Source: Flavobacteriales bacterium UBA6057 (lineage in GTDB: Bacteria > Bacteroidota > Bacteroidia > Flavobacteriales_G > Salibacteraceae). From it: a DNA stretch of 64,000 bases. The notes below the pieces were generated by a model. That model had not been told where the DNA came from, ran no database searches, and was given only the letters and a program-made list of their open reading frames with translations. The position numbers and the translations under genes are program-made. Each line of letters opens with the position of its first letter. Within the stretch, counting starts at the first letter, position 1. The stretch covers positions 458,790-522,789 of the forward strand of contig DIYJ01000005.1 of the NCBI GenBank assembly GCA_002428995.1. Reading direction: 5' to 3'. This document shows, piece after piece, positions 31,534-40,332 of this stretch.

Positions 31534-33006
31534 ATGAAAGATAGTGCTACTGAAAACGTTGTAACCAGTGACTACCAAAGTCATTTCAACGATTACATCA
31601 AGCATGAAAAAGAGGCTGTAAGCCTTCAAAACAGCATCGGCCGACTGCTCTATGAAAAAGGCATCGAGCTGGTGTTTTACAGAAATCACCTCACCGACAT
31701 CAGTATTTCCGAAATCCTGCAACTGCATGATTACGCTGCAACTGTTGTAGGCAAGACCATCGGAGTAGCCGATTCAGCTGAATTGGCCGAAGCCATTCTC
31801 GGAATGGAGCTTGCTCCAGCGAAGATTGACATCGCAAAGCTTGCCCATGAGTGGATTACAGAAAAAGACAAGTTCAACAGCAAAGAAGATTTCCTCGGTC
31901 AAAAACTGACGGGCTGCATGCCTGAAAAGCAGGAGTCGAAAGAACCCAAAGACGTAGTACTCTACGGTTTTGGTAGAATTGGACGACTGGCGGCCAGAGA
32001 GCTCGTGAAGCAAGCTGGTAAGGGTCAGCAGCTTCGACTCCGTGCCATCGTTGTGCGAAAGCTGGATGCTGCTCAGTTGAAGAAGAGAGCTTACCTCCTG
32101 CGCAATGATTCAGTACATGGTCCATTCCCAGGGTCAGTAGTTGAGGATTATGAAAACAACGAGTTGATCATCAACGGTCAACGTGTAAAGTTCATCGCAG
32201 CTCCAAATCCCGAGGACATCGATTACACGGCCTACGGAATCAACGATGCCCTGATCATCGACAACACGGGGGTGTTCAAAGACCGCGAAGCTCTGGGACG
32301 TCACCTGCAAAGCAAGGGAGCTAGCAAGGTAATTCTCACCGCTCCAGGTAAGGAGATTCCTAACATCGTTTACGGTGTGAACAGCAAAGGACTGGACATC
32401 GAAAATGAGAACATCTATTCAGCTGCTTCTTGTACTACCAACGCGATTGTTCCCGTGCTGAAAGTGATCCACGATCACTTGGGCGTTGAAAAAGGTCACA
32501 TCGAAACGGTGCATGCCTACACCAACGACCAGAACTTGTTGGATAACTATCACAAGAAGGAACGAAGAGGTCGTTCGGCTGCGATCAACATGGTGATCAC
32601 AGAAACCGGTGCCGGAAAGGCGGTTACCAAGGTGATTCCAGAACTCAAGGACAAGCTTACTGCAAACGCAGTTCGAGTGCCCGTTCCTAATGGCTCACTG
32701 GCCATCCTGAGTCTGACGGTGAACAAGGAAACCTCTGTCGAGCAAGTGGATGCTCTGTTGAAGGACGCTGCCCTGAATGGTGATCTCGTCAACCAGATCA
32801 ACTACAATGTGAATGAAGAATGTGTTTCTTCTGACATCGTTGGAAACACTTGCTGTTCAGTTTATGACAGCAACGCTACGATCGTTCACCCAGACAAGCG
32901 CAACGTTGTGCTCTACGTTTGGTATGACAACGAATTCGGATACACCAAGCAGGTAATTCGCCTCGCTAAGTATGTAGCCAAGGTTCGAAGATTGATCTAT
33001 TACTAA
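31534..33006 (+). CDS. glyceraldehyde-3-phosphate dehydrogenase, long form
   Basis: A 490-residue GAPDH. Residues about 1-140 form an extension rich in helices (SHFNDYIKHEKEAVSLQNSIGRLLYEK) not found in classical enzymes of about 335 residues. The NAD-binding start is DVVLYGFGRIGRLAARELV. The catalytic cysteine is C300 in SAASCTTNAIVPVL, and the end block is VLYVWYDNEFGYTKQVIRLA. It converts glyceraldehyde 3-phosphate to 1,3-bisphosphoglycerate or the reverse. Long forms like this are known in Bacteroidota and some other groups, often beside a normal-length gap elsewhere; whether it is glycolytic or gluconeogenic is not visible. Monocistronic, with terminators on both sides. Confidence 0.93.
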   Translation: MKDSATENVVTSDYQSHFNDYIKHEKEAVSLQNSIGRLLYEKGIELVFYRNHLTDISISEILQLHDYAATVVGKTIGVADSAELAEAILGMELAPAKIDIAKLAHEWITEKDKFNSKEDFLGQKLTGCMPEKQESKEPKDVVLYGFGRIGRLAARELVKQAGKGQQLRLRAIVVRKLDAAQLKKRAYLLRNDSVHGPFPGSVVEDYENNELIINGQRVKFIAAPNPEDIDYTAYGINDALIIDNTGVFKDREALGRHLQSKGASKVILTAPGKEIPNIVYGVNSKGLDIENENIYSAASCTTNAIVPVLKVIHDHLGVEKGHIETVHAYTNDQNLLDNYHKKERRGRSAAINMVITETGAGKAVTKVIPELKDKLTANAVRVPVPNGSLAILSLTVNKETSVEQVDALLKDAALNGDLVNQINYNVNEECVSSDIVGNTCCSVYDSNATIVHPDKRNVVLYVWYDNEFGYTKQVIRLAKYVAKVRRLIYY

Positions 33007-33023
33007 ATAGATACCGCAGATAC

Positions 33024-33050
33024 AAAAAGGCCGCTCACGCGGCCTTTTTT
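33024..33050 (+). terminator. intrinsic terminator of the GAPDH gene
   Basis: AAAAAGGCCGC, loop TCAC, GCGGCCTTTTT: 11-bp stem with T-run. Confidence 0.92.
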
Positions 33051-33083
33051 GTTTCCGCTTGCCACTATCTTTAACCTCCGACT

Positions 33084-34475
33084 ATGAATCGATTTCTGCG
33101 ACTCATCCTTTTGTTCCTCGTTTTGTCTGGTGTTGGTTTTCAAACCAGCCGGGCTCAAATGATGATTGAGAACACGGTGGTAGACACTCAAACCATCATC
33201 ACTGGGCTCGATACTCCCTGGGAAATGGTGTGGGGGCCGGATGATCACCTTTGGATTACAGAACGCTTTGGACGCATCAGTCGCATTGATCCGCTTACAG
33301 GAGAACAGCATGTTATCCTCAACATCAGCGATGAGGTAGAACAAACGGGGGAAAGCGGAATGCTGGGTCTTGCTCTTCATCCGGATTTCCCAGAAGATAG
33401 CCGCGTCTATGTGGTGTATACCTATCTGCGTGAGAATGTCATTCTGGAAAGATTGGCAGTCTACCGCTACAAGAATGGCGCATTGACAAATGGCCAGGTG
33501 CTCATCGACAGCATACCGGGAAATGCAACCCACAACGGCTCGCGCCTTTTGTTTGACACGGATAAGACGCTACTTATGACCACAGGAGACGCGCAAAACC
33601 TCCCCTCAGCGCAGGACATCAACAGCCTTACTGGCAAGGTGCTTCGCATCAATGATGACGGCACTGTTCCAGATGACAATCCTTATCCCGGCAGCTATGT
33701 CTACTCGGTGGGACATCGCAATGCTCAAGGGCTCTGTAGAGGACCGAATGGATGGATCGTAAGCTCTGAGCACGGCCCAAGCAACGATGATGAGTTGAAC
33801 ATCATTCGTCCGGCAGCAAACTATGGATGGCCGGAAGTGGAAGGTTACTGCGATCAGGTATCAGAGCAGACGGCTTGCGAAGAACTGGACGTGACCGAAC
33901 CGGTACTTGCCTGGACTCCAACCCTGGCGGTTTCAGACGTTGAATACTACCAGTCCGATGTGATACCGGAGCTGGAAGGAGCGCTGCTCATGGTAACGCT
34001 CAAAGAGAAAGACATGCGCGCCCTCTTTCTGTCTGAAGACGGAATGACGGTAGAGCGTGAGGTGATTTACTTCGATCACGAGTGGAACCGGCTCCGAGCC
34101 CTGTGCATCGCTCCTGACGGGAGTATCTACATTAGCAACAGCCGATCAAACTGGGGTAACAGTACTTCCTTCGACCATCAGATTGTTCGCATCTACAATT
34201 CGAAACTTCAAGGCGACATCGCCTCTCCAAACACGCCCTCCATTCGCGCTTATCCCAATCCATTCCGCAAGGGGTTTTACATTGAGGCTCCCTCCTACCT
34301 AGAAGATGCCAAGTACTCTGTATCCAGCATTTCGGGTGAGCAGCTGTTCAGCGGAACCCGAAGGGAAGTCATGGACTTTCTGAACAGCAAGCGCGTACAA
34401 AGCGGCATCTATTTTCTCAATGCCAACACCGAGCTGGGTGCATGGCAGCGAAGGCTAGTGAAAACAGAAAATTAA
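33084..34475 (+). CDS. PQQ-dependent sugar dehydrogenase-like propeller with T9SS sorting domain
   Basis: A 463-residue exported protein. The signal peptide runs to ...FQTSRAQ (about residue 28). The glucose/sorbosone dehydrogenase beta-propeller follows: GLDTPWEMVWGPDDHLWITER, ESGMLGLALHPDF, NATHNGSRLLF, SLTGKVLRINDDG, YSVGHRNAQGL, SSEHGPSNDDELN, AANYGWPEVEGY. In soluble aldose dehydrogenases these blocks line the PQQ and substrate site. The last ~75 residues are a T9SS type A domain (IRAYPNPFRKGFYIEA ... SGIYFLNANTELG). It probably oxidises a sugar at the cell surface or outside the cell, if PQQ is available. Confidence 0.88.
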   Translation: MNRFLRLILLFLVLSGVGFQTSRAQMMIENTVVDTQTIITGLDTPWEMVWGPDDHLWITERFGRISRIDPLTGEQHVILNISDEVEQTGESGMLGLALHPDFPEDSRVYVVYTYLRENVILERLAVYRYKNGALTNGQVLIDSIPGNATHNGSRLLFDTDKTLLMTTGDAQNLPSAQDINSLTGKVLRINDDGTVPDDNPYPGSYVYSVGHRNAQGLCRGPNGWIVSSEHGPSNDDELNIIRPAANYGWPEVEGYCDQVSEQTACEELDVTEPVLAWTPTLAVSDVEYYQSDVIPELEGALLMVTLKEKDMRALFLSEDGMTVEREVIYFDHEWNRLRALCIAPDGSIYISNSRSNWGNSTSFDHQIVRIYNSKLQGDIASPNTPSIRAYPNPFRKGFYIEAPSYLEDAKYSVSSISGEQLFSGTRREVMDFLNSKRVQSGIYFLNANTELGAWQRRLVKTEN

Positions 34476-34543
34476 CCACCCACTTTTCATAAACCACCAG
34501 ACACAAGCGTTAATGCTCTATGCGTGTGTTCATCTTTGTAATC

Positions 34544-34855
34544 ATGATCAAGAAGTATTGGGATCGATTGCCTTGGTTTCTCAAAAACCGCTACGCGCTG
34601 ACACTGGCCGCTTTTGCCGTTTGGATGGCATTCTTCGATCATTACAATATGATCAGCCAGATTCAGCTCCGGTCGGAACTCTACCAACTGGAATCAGACA
34701 GTGACTATTACAAATCTCAGATCGTTGAGATTGAGGAAAACCTGGAAGAACTGCTCAGCGATAACGCCAAGCTGGAAAAGTTTGCACGTGAGAAGTACTT
34801 CATGAAGCGTCCAGATGAAGAGATCTTCGTTTTTGTGAGCGAAGAAGAGGACTAG
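34544..34855 (+). CDS. FtsB/DivIC-type septum formation initiator
   Basis: A 103-residue bitopic division protein. The cytoplasmic N-terminus is basic (MIKKYWDRLPWFLKNRYA), with one membrane helix (LTLAAFAVWMAFFDHYNMI), then a periplasmic coiled coil (SELYQLESDSDYYKSQIVEIEENLEELLSDN) and the family end EKFAREKYFMKRPDEEIFVF. It bridges FtsL and FtsQ in the divisome. I prefer the ATG at 34544 because the N-terminus then matches flavobacterial homologues in length; the frame also contains an ATG at 34520 (eight more residues). Its stop overlaps that of the next, convergent gene by 3 bp (CTAG). Confidence 0.9.
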   Translation: MIKKYWDRLPWFLKNRYALTLAAFAVWMAFFDHYNMISQIQLRSELYQLESDSDYYKSQIVEIEENLEELLSDNAKLEKFAREKYFMKRPDEEIFVFVSEEED

Positions 34856-35928
34856 CGAACCTTCTTAATTTCCCTCAACAAGTCCTCTAGCGAGTCGAAA
34901 TAAGTCCCATAACCCCTGGAGTCAACCTTTGGGACGTGCAATGTTCCGCTGCTGGGGTGAAAAAGCGCAAAAAGGTAGTAGGGATTCTCAAGGTCATGAG
35001 GCACGTTGTTCATAAACCCCTTGTCTTTGATAGGCACAAAGGTGTTTCTGATCACCTCCGCCTTATCGTCTAGCGGTACAATCACATAATCATTAGCATC
35101 TGTCGCCTTGTTCAGGTCTTCAACAAGGTAGAGTGTGTTCAATGTCAAACGATACTTACCGACCAGATCATCCAACTGCTGACGGCTTTCTGCCATCTTT
35201 TTGTTGTTCTCAGGAAGGCCATCGTAGTGACTGGCCCACTTGGTGTTCAACGGAGTGTGGGTCGGAATACAGGCGTCAAAGTAGCCATGCATGAACAGGT
35301 CGGCCTTGCTCAGGTCGGGAAGACCATCCACCACTTTAGTCACCCTTGATTTTTCGCTGAGGCCTATGAACTCAGGTTGCGAACTTGTTCCAGCATGCTG
35401 ATACTCCTTCTGAAAGTAATCCAATGCCATTCGCATCGTAGAACCAATGTACCAATGGCCGGTTCCTCCCATGTCCACAATCCTGGCATCACCAGTGAAT
35501 GGAACCACTGTGACGGTGTGCCCTGTTTTGATTTTCTGCGGAGTGCGTTGATACACCAGTGTGTAGAGCACTACATACTTCACCCCTTCCGCTCTCAGCT
35601 TTTTGGCCAACTCAGGATCTCCACCTTTTTTGTTGAGTACGATGCCCGAAGCCGCCACCTTAAAATCGATGCCCATCTTCTGGGTGGCTCTTACAAAGTT
35701 CTGCGCCAACGGTTTTTCCCAATCTACCGGAACATAGATGTTGGTGTAATCAATCACGGACACGAGCAACGCAGCTGGTGAATTGCGAAAGTCAGTGGGA
35801 AAAGGCTTGCTATCATCAAGCATCATGGAGAAATAGCAAAACTCTTGATCGTCCTGGGCATTCAGGTTCGAATTCAAACCAAGGCAAAGCACAAGAACTG
35901 AAAGCAGAGAAAGAAAGCGGTGAATCAT
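34852..35928 (-). CDS. exported protein of unknown function
   Basis: A 358-residue protein with a signal peptide (MIHRFLSLLSVLVLCLGLNSNLNAQ). The mature part is soluble-looking; a distinctive stretch is AAGIVLNKKGGDPELAKKLRAEGVKYVVLYTLVY-like (positions about 85-125 in the mature numbering), with later segments about ligand-like loops but no known active site. I recognise no family. Start at 35928 was chosen for the signal peptide; the frame extends to 35982. Its terminal TAG shares bases with the ftsB stop, so transcription of the two must run through each other's 3' ends. Confidence 0.7.
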   Translation of the reverse strand: MIHRFLSLLSVLVLCLGLNSNLNAQDDQEFCYFSMMLDDSKPFPTDFRNSPAALLVSVIDYTNIYVPVDWEKPLAQNFVRATQKMGIDFKVAASGIVLNKKGGDPELAKKLRAEGVKYVVLYTLVYQRTPQKIKTGHTVTVVPFTGDARIVDMGGTGHWYIGSTMRMALDYFQKEYQHAGTSSQPEFIGLSEKSRVTKVVDGLPDLSKADLFMHGYFDACIPTHTPLNTKWASHYDGLPENNKKMAESRQQLDDLVGKYRLTLNTLYLVEDLNKATDANDYVIVPLDDKAEVIRNTFVPIKDKGFMNNVPHDLENPYYLFALFHPSSGTLHVPKVDSRGYGTYFDSLEDLLREIKKVR

Positions 35929-35996
35929 TGGACTAAAGGACGGCAGAATTTGCAGATGGTGGGCCGGAAAGATACTCCACAACGAAACTTAACACA

Positions 35997-36033
35997 TAAA
36001 AAAGGCCCCTCCTTTGGGTGAGAGAGGGGCCTT
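35997..36033 (-). terminator. terminator of the minus-strand gene at 36056-36475
   Basis: AAGGCCCCTC (36002-36011) and GAGGGGCCTT (36024-36033) form a 10-bp stem; on the minus strand the hairpin is followed by T6. Confidence 0.88.
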
Positions 36034-36055
36034 GAGGAGGGTTAGCTTTACCGGA

Positions 36056-36475
36056 TTACGCGTCCATTACAAGCGTTTCAGGCTCGTAGGACCTTGAAAA
36101 GCCTTTGATATTGGTTTTCAAATCGTGGATGAAGAGGTTTCTGCGCTGGATCGTTCTACAGAGAAAATCGACAAAAAAGGAGACTACGGCCAGCAGAAGG
36201 CTGAGCATGCAAAGGCCAATGATCATCGACTTCGCCAGTCCTGCGGATTCACCGGCAGGCTGATTACCGATGCTCAACGACATATGCAACTGCATGGCCT
36301 GGAAATCGACCAGAAGAAACACGAGGCTAATGATTGCAATGCCAATAAACAGAACTCCAAAGAGTCCTGAAATGATGCGTATTCTGCTTAGCCAGTCGTT
36401 CTCCAACCAACCTTTCGGCAAAGCCTCAATTGCACGAAGCATGTTCATCATGTGATAGGTAGGATCCATGATCAT
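36056..36475 (-). CDS. membrane protein with two transmembrane segments
   Basis: A 139-residue protein. Helices are IRIISGLFGVLFIGIAIISLVFLLVDF and SMIIGLCMLSLLLAVVSFFVDFLC, with a loop between them and a basic C-terminal tail. No family recognised. ATG at 36475 or 36469. It is followed by a strong terminator; upstream (36476-36544) there is a short spacer to the next minus gene, so it may be read through from it. Confidence 0.6.
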   Translation of the reverse strand: MIMDPTYHMMNMLRAIEALPKGWLENDWLSRIRIISGLFGVLFIGIAIISLVFLLVDFQAMQLHMSLSIGNQPAGESAGLAKSMIIGLCMLSLLLAVVSFFVDFLCRTIQRRNLFIHDLKTNIKGFSRSYEPETLVMDA

Positions 36476-36544
36476 TTAATGAATTTGGGGTTCACCAAAA
36501 TTGATGGATCACACCAATCAGAACAATAGTTATTTATAGCCTAT

Positions 36545-37843
36545 TTAAAAACTCAAGGGCACGCTACCAAAGCCAAAATTGACAGAAAGCTGACTCACCA
36601 GGTTGTTCTGAGCTTGGTCGGAGAAGTCGAATCTTTTGCCGAAACTGTAGTTCACCACTACGTTTTTAGTCACTCTGTAGGTGGCGTTCAGTGTGGCGCG
36701 ATAATCATAACCAGAGAGGTTAGTTTTCAGATCGAATCCATCTTCAGTCACTGTTCTTTCCACCTGTCGTTGCTGATAGCGCTGGAGGTACTCCCCGGAA
36801 AACGAGAGGTTTCCCACGTGGCAGACTAGACTGGCACCAAAATCGAGGTTGAAGGTTCTCTTCTCCAACTGGAAATCTTCGATGTAGCGAACGGTTCCAA
36901 TGAAGTCAAACTTCTGGTTTTTGGTCCGGTAGGTAAGCGTAGTCCAAGTCCCAAACTTTGGAATCTCTGAGTATTCAAAGTCACCTGTAGGAAACTGAAG
37001 AAAGGTAGAAGCAGCCACCTCCCAGATCAATCCATAGCGGGCCGTCTTCAGGTTTTTAATGGAATCGGCCATGGCATTCACTTCAGTATTGTTAAACGAC
37101 TGCGCCACAGAATCTTCCATAGCGATCACTAAGGCCTGGGCTTCGGCAGAAGTCAGTGGATCAGAAAGCTTGTGTCCCTTGATGATAAGGTCATAAAATG
37201 AAGTCCAGTTTGCCAACGCATCCTTCACCTGATCAGCAGGGAGTAAACTGGCAATCGAATCACGAACCTGTGTGTCCAGCTCCTTATACGATTGAGCCTT
37301 TGTGTCTTCTACCTGCGCCAGAATGCTGAAGAGATCCGCACCTTGCATATTGCGCGTGACAATCATTTGACTGTAGCGTTTGATGGCGTTGATATCATCA
37401 GCAGCTACTTTACCCGACAAAATCTGAGTACGAAGACCGAAGCCTATGCGGGAGTCAACGGTATCTCCGCGCTCCGTATTCACACTTCCCAGGGAGACAC
37501 TCAGGCTCTGCAAGGGTCGTGAGCGATTGGTGGTCAAATCACTTTCGCGGAACTTTTCCAGAGGATTGGATCGCAGCCAGTAAGGCATGAACTCTAATCC
37601 AAAATCGTTCGGAATGGCCAACCCTCCTCCTTCCCCGCTGAACTCATTGATCAACGAGCTTTCCAACTGGTTCCAGGATTTGGGTCGTGTGACCTCTGTT
37701 GGTTGAACTCCCATCAGCGTCAAAGCAGGATTCGAAGGCGTAGAAAGCTCCATCAGATTAGTGGTGGCCACTTCCTGGGCATCAAGACACCCGATCACCA
37801 TCGTCAGGCAAGCAGCCAGTGCAACAATTCGGACACTTCTCAT
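36545..37843 (-). CDS. exported outer-membrane-type protein of unknown function
   Basis: A 432-residue protein with a signal peptide (ending IGCLDAQ). A cysteine in this peptide is not in a convincing lipobox. The centre is helical with many Asp/Ser/Ala (about residues 150-260), while the C-terminal half has repeated amphipathic strands (FDFIGTVRYIEDF, FNLDFGASLVCHVGNLSFSGEYLQRY, YDYRATLNATYRVTKNVVVNYSFGKRFDF) ending in F (SVPLSF), typical of an outer-membrane beta-barrel. It overlaps the preceding small gene by 4 bp (translational coupling). No known family. Confidence 0.68.
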   Translation of the reverse strand: MRSVRIVALAACLTMVIGCLDAQEVATTNLMELSTPSNPALTLMGVQPTEVTRPKSWNQLESSLINEFSGEGGGLAIPNDFGLEFMPYWLRSNPLEKFRESDLTTNRSRPLQSLSVSLGSVNTERGDTVDSRIGFGLRTQILSGKVAADDINAIKRYSQMIVTRNMQGADLFSILAQVEDTKAQSYKELDTQVRDSIASLLPADQVKDALANWTSFYDLIIKGHKLSDPLTSAEAQALVIAMEDSVAQSFNNTEVNAMADSIKNLKTARYGLIWEVAASTFLQFPTGDFEYSEIPKFGTWTTLTYRTKNQKFDFIGTVRYIEDFQLEKRTFNLDFGASLVCHVGNLSFSGEYLQRYQQRQVERTVTEDGFDLKTNLSGYDYRATLNATYRVTKNVVVNYSFGKRFDFSDQAQNNLVSQLSVNFGFGSVPLSF

Positions 37844-38184
37844 TGATGCTCAATCTGGATGTTGAACGTAACCGTACTCGCCTCCTTGGTAGTCTTTCCA
37901 CTTGCGGAATCACTTTGCTGACCGTTGGTCAATGCCACATTCACGCTCACAAAGGATGTCGCTGGATTTGTATTGGTCACGGGGCCGGTCAGTCGAGAAG
38001 TTGTTCCTTTTAAATCAGCACCTTTTCCCAGGTTCTCCTTGATTTCAGATCCTGTGTAGCGCCTTCCCTTGCTAATGAGGGTGAGCACTCCTGTGTCCTG
38101 CGCATCTCCCATCGTGATATCAATGGTCACATCCTGTTCAGGGTCTTCGATCGAATGTGTGATCGTTTTTCTCGTAATATTCAT
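37840..38184 (-). CDS. small hypothetical protein coupled to the barrel protein
   Basis: A 114-residue protein without signal peptide or membrane helix. It has beta-type segments (QDVTIDITMGDAQDTGVLTLISKG; SFVSVNVALTNGQQ; STVTFNIQIEHQ) and is rich in Thr/Ser. It ends 4 bp inside the start of the barrel gene (ATGA), so the two are translated together. Function is not recognised; a partner or structural role is possible. Confidence 0.55.
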   Translation of the reverse strand: MNITRKTITHSIEDPEQDVTIDITMGDAQDTGVLTLISKGRRYTGSEIKENLGKGADLKGTTSRLTGPVTNTNPATSFVSVNVALTNGQQSDSASGKTTKEASTVTFNIQIEHQ

Positions 38185-38312
38185 CTTACAGTGGCTTTTG
38201 TTGAGGGTTCAAGCAAAAGAAGGGGAAAAAACACAACTGGGCATACCCACAGTTGCTTATTCTATCTACCGCGAAAGGGGTAGTGCTTAACCCAAGGGTA
38301 ACATGCACCAAC

Positions 38313-38320
38313 TATGTTCG
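38313..38320 (+). promoter_or_regulatory. -7-like element (TATGTTCG) before the FG-GAP lipoprotein
   Basis: TATGTTCG followed by CCCG and the ATG at 38325. It fits the TAnnTTYG pattern with a minimal leader. Confidence 0.35.
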
Positions 38321-38324
38321 CCCG

Positions 38325-39863
38325 ATGCGGCAACCATTTCTACTTTTCAGTTTCTGTGCGGCAATGACACTCGTGCTGAGCTATTGTGCCAGTAAAGAAT
38401 CCTCTCCCAGCAGTCCTGGCCCGGATGGCGAGAAAATAGCACAAGCCGTCTGTGCCTCGTGTCATCTGCTCCCCGACCCTAAGGCGTTGGACAAGAAAAG
38501 CTGGGAAGAATATGTATTGCCCCGCATGGGATACTTCCTCGGGATTTATCCTGACTCTGTTTCGCGGGAATCGCTGATAGAAGCTGGTCCCGCGGAGGCC
38601 CGCCTGCTGGCCGATGAAGTATTTCCTGAGACGGCAAAGCTAGATTCAGCCCAGTGGCAAAGCATCGTGAACTACTACCTATCCAATGCACCAGAAAAAC
38701 CCATTCAAGGCACTGTTCTGGATATTCAGCCCACGGAGCAATTCAAAGCCATTCGACCAGCCTTTCAGTTGCAGCCGCCCAGCGTTACCATGCTTCGCTT
38801 CGCAAAAGAAGACAAGGGATTGTGGCTTGGAGATGCGTATACAGGTGGTTTTTACGCTTTTGATGAACGCTTGCAACCAGCAGGTTCTGCCAGAACAACA
38901 GAAAGTCCGGTTTGGATGTCGGAGCATGACGATCACTTCCTCATTACCGTCATGGGATCCTTCTCTCCTACCGATGCTCCCAGTGGTATGCTCTTGAGGC
39001 TTCCCAAAAGCGCGGAGGAACAACCTCAGCCCATGATCTCGGGGTTGCAACGACCTGTTCATCACAGCCTGGCCGATTTAGACGGAGATGGTCTGGAAGA
39101 TCTGATTATTTGTGAGTTTGCCAAATGGACGGGTAGCTTGAGCTGGTGGAAAAATCAGGGAGACGGGACGTATGAAAGAAGGCTTTTGAAAAAGGAACCG
39201 GGTTCAATCAAAGCCTATCCAAAGGATTGGAACAACGATGGACTGATGGACATCGTAGCTCTGTTTGCGCAAGGCAATGAAGGTATCTGGGCCTTTTTGA
39301 ACAATGGTGACGGAACCTTCACCGAAGAGGCTGTTCTCAGATTCCCTGCGAGCTGGGGTTCCAGTTATTTCGCATTGCATGACCTTGATCAGGATGGAGA
39401 TGAAGACATCATCCATTGCGCGGGCGACAACGCAGACTTTCCTCCGATCTTGAAGCACTACCATGGTATTCGCCTTTATTTCAATGATGGTGAGCAACGA
39501 TTTGGAGAACCTGAATTCATTCCTTTAAACGGAGCCTATGGCGCTATTCCCCATGACTTTGACGGAGATGGAGACATGGATGTAGCAGCCATTAGCTTTT
39601 TCCCTGATTTCACCAATCACCCTGAGGAAGGGTTCGTTTACCTGGAAAACACTGGAGACTGGAACTTTTCAGCGTCCACCTTTCCTGAGGTTGGCGCAGG
39701 ACGCTGGATCGTGATGGATGCAGGAGACATCGACCAAGATGGGGATGTTGATTTAGCGCTTGCCTCCCTGGCCTTTGAAGTTCCGGGAAGGGAAGATCTC
39801 GTGGGTCAATGGATGCAGCAGGGAATTCCGTTCGTTTTGCTGGAAAACAAGCTTAATCCGTAG
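38325..39863 (+). CDS. lipoprotein with haem-binding motif and FG-GAP/VCBS repeats
   Basis: A 512-residue lipoprotein: signal MRQPFLLFSFCAAMTLVLSYC with a lipobox, then VCASCH (a CxxCH haem c attachment motif) at about residue 45. Then come calcium-loop FG-GAP repeats: LADLDGDGLEDLIICEF, KDWNNDGLMDIVALF, HDLDQDGDEDIIHC, HDFDGDGDMDVAAISF, GDIDQDGDVDLALAS. The design is a cytochrome-like module leading a beta-propeller. Members of this kind occur in Bacteroidota and Planctomycetes; function is not established. I chose ATG at 38325 for the lipobox; the frame is open from 38253. It is probably cotranscribed with the small gene 9 bp downstream. Confidence 0.78.
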   Translation: MRQPFLLFSFCAAMTLVLSYCASKESSPSSPGPDGEKIAQAVCASCHLLPDPKALDKKSWEEYVLPRMGYFLGIYPDSVSRESLIEAGPAEARLLADEVFPETAKLDSAQWQSIVNYYLSNAPEKPIQGTVLDIQPTEQFKAIRPAFQLQPPSVTMLRFAKEDKGLWLGDAYTGGFYAFDERLQPAGSARTTESPVWMSEHDDHFLITVMGSFSPTDAPSGMLLRLPKSAEEQPQPMISGLQRPVHHSLADLDGDGLEDLIICEFAKWTGSLSWWKNQGDGTYERRLLKKEPGSIKAYPKDWNNDGLMDIVALFAQGNEGIWAFLNNGDGTFTEEAVLRFPASWGSSYFALHDLDQDGDEDIIHCAGDNADFPPILKHYHGIRLYFNDGEQRFGEPEFIPLNGAYGAIPHDFDGDGDMDVAAISFFPDFTNHPEEGFVYLENTGDWNFSASTFPEVGAGRWIVMDAGDIDQDGDVDLALASLAFEVPGREDLVGQWMQQGIPFVLLENKLNP

Positions 39864-39872
39864 CTTGCAGCC

Positions 39873-40262
39873 ATGAAGGTGGCGTTATTATTCGTTCTGC
39901 TTTTTTCATCGATTACCGGACTTGCCCAATACGACACGTTGAATGTAAGCACCGACCAAACCAAGCTTACACTGCAACGCTATCACCTGCAGCATATGCG
40001 GGATACCATTGTGCTCCACAACGATCTGAATGTGGGTGTCATGCTGGCCAATGTTCAGGTCAACAGCAAAGGACATGAAGCCCGCGTAGGGCCTACCAAC
40101 TACATACGGCCCGGTCAATATGGCTTCCTTATTCTTACCGCCACCCCGAGAAATCTCGTTCAGCCCTACCACATGGAATATCACCTGACCTTCTTCAGCG
40201 ATGCGGGAAGTGCTGCTTCACATTCCATGACCTTAAAAGTGACGGTAGACTACAACAGCTGA
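39873..40262 (+). CDS. small secreted Ig-like (DUF1573-like) protein
   Basis: A 129-residue protein with a signal peptide (MKVALLFVLLFSSITGLAQ). The mature 110 residues show the pattern of DUF1573-like beta sandwiches (IVLHNDLNVGVMLANVQVNSKG, YIRPGQYGFLILTATPR, ...SMTLKVTVDY), but the CGC motif of that family is missing. Function unknown. It follows the FG-GAP lipoprotein by 9 bp and may be cotranscribed. Confidence 0.55.
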   Translation: MKVALLFVLLFSSITGLAQYDTLNVSTDQTKLTLQRYHLQHMRDTIVLHNDLNVGVMLANVQVNSKGHEARVGPTNYIRPGQYGFLILTATPRNLVQPYHMEYHLTFFSDAGSAASHSMTLKVTVDYNS

Positions 40263-40319
40263 TTTGGAGTTGGATGATTTTGAGCATCATCCATGACTTC
40301 CAAAAGACAGGTAAGATTC

Positions 40320-40327
40320 TAACTTCG
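40320..40327 (+). promoter_or_regulatory. -7-like element before mutA (TAACTTCG)
   Basis: TAACTTCG, then CGCAT and ATG at 40333. The pattern is TAnnTTYG; leader almost absent. No cobalamin riboswitch is seen in the 70 bp between the genes. Confidence 0.35.
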
Positions 40328-40332
40328 CGCAT

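Noticed and set aside
40263..40332. Possible cobalamin riboswitch before mutA
   Set aside because: Only 70 bp are available and no B12-box-like conserved segment is present; only a weak GGATGAT/ATCATCC hairpin is seen.
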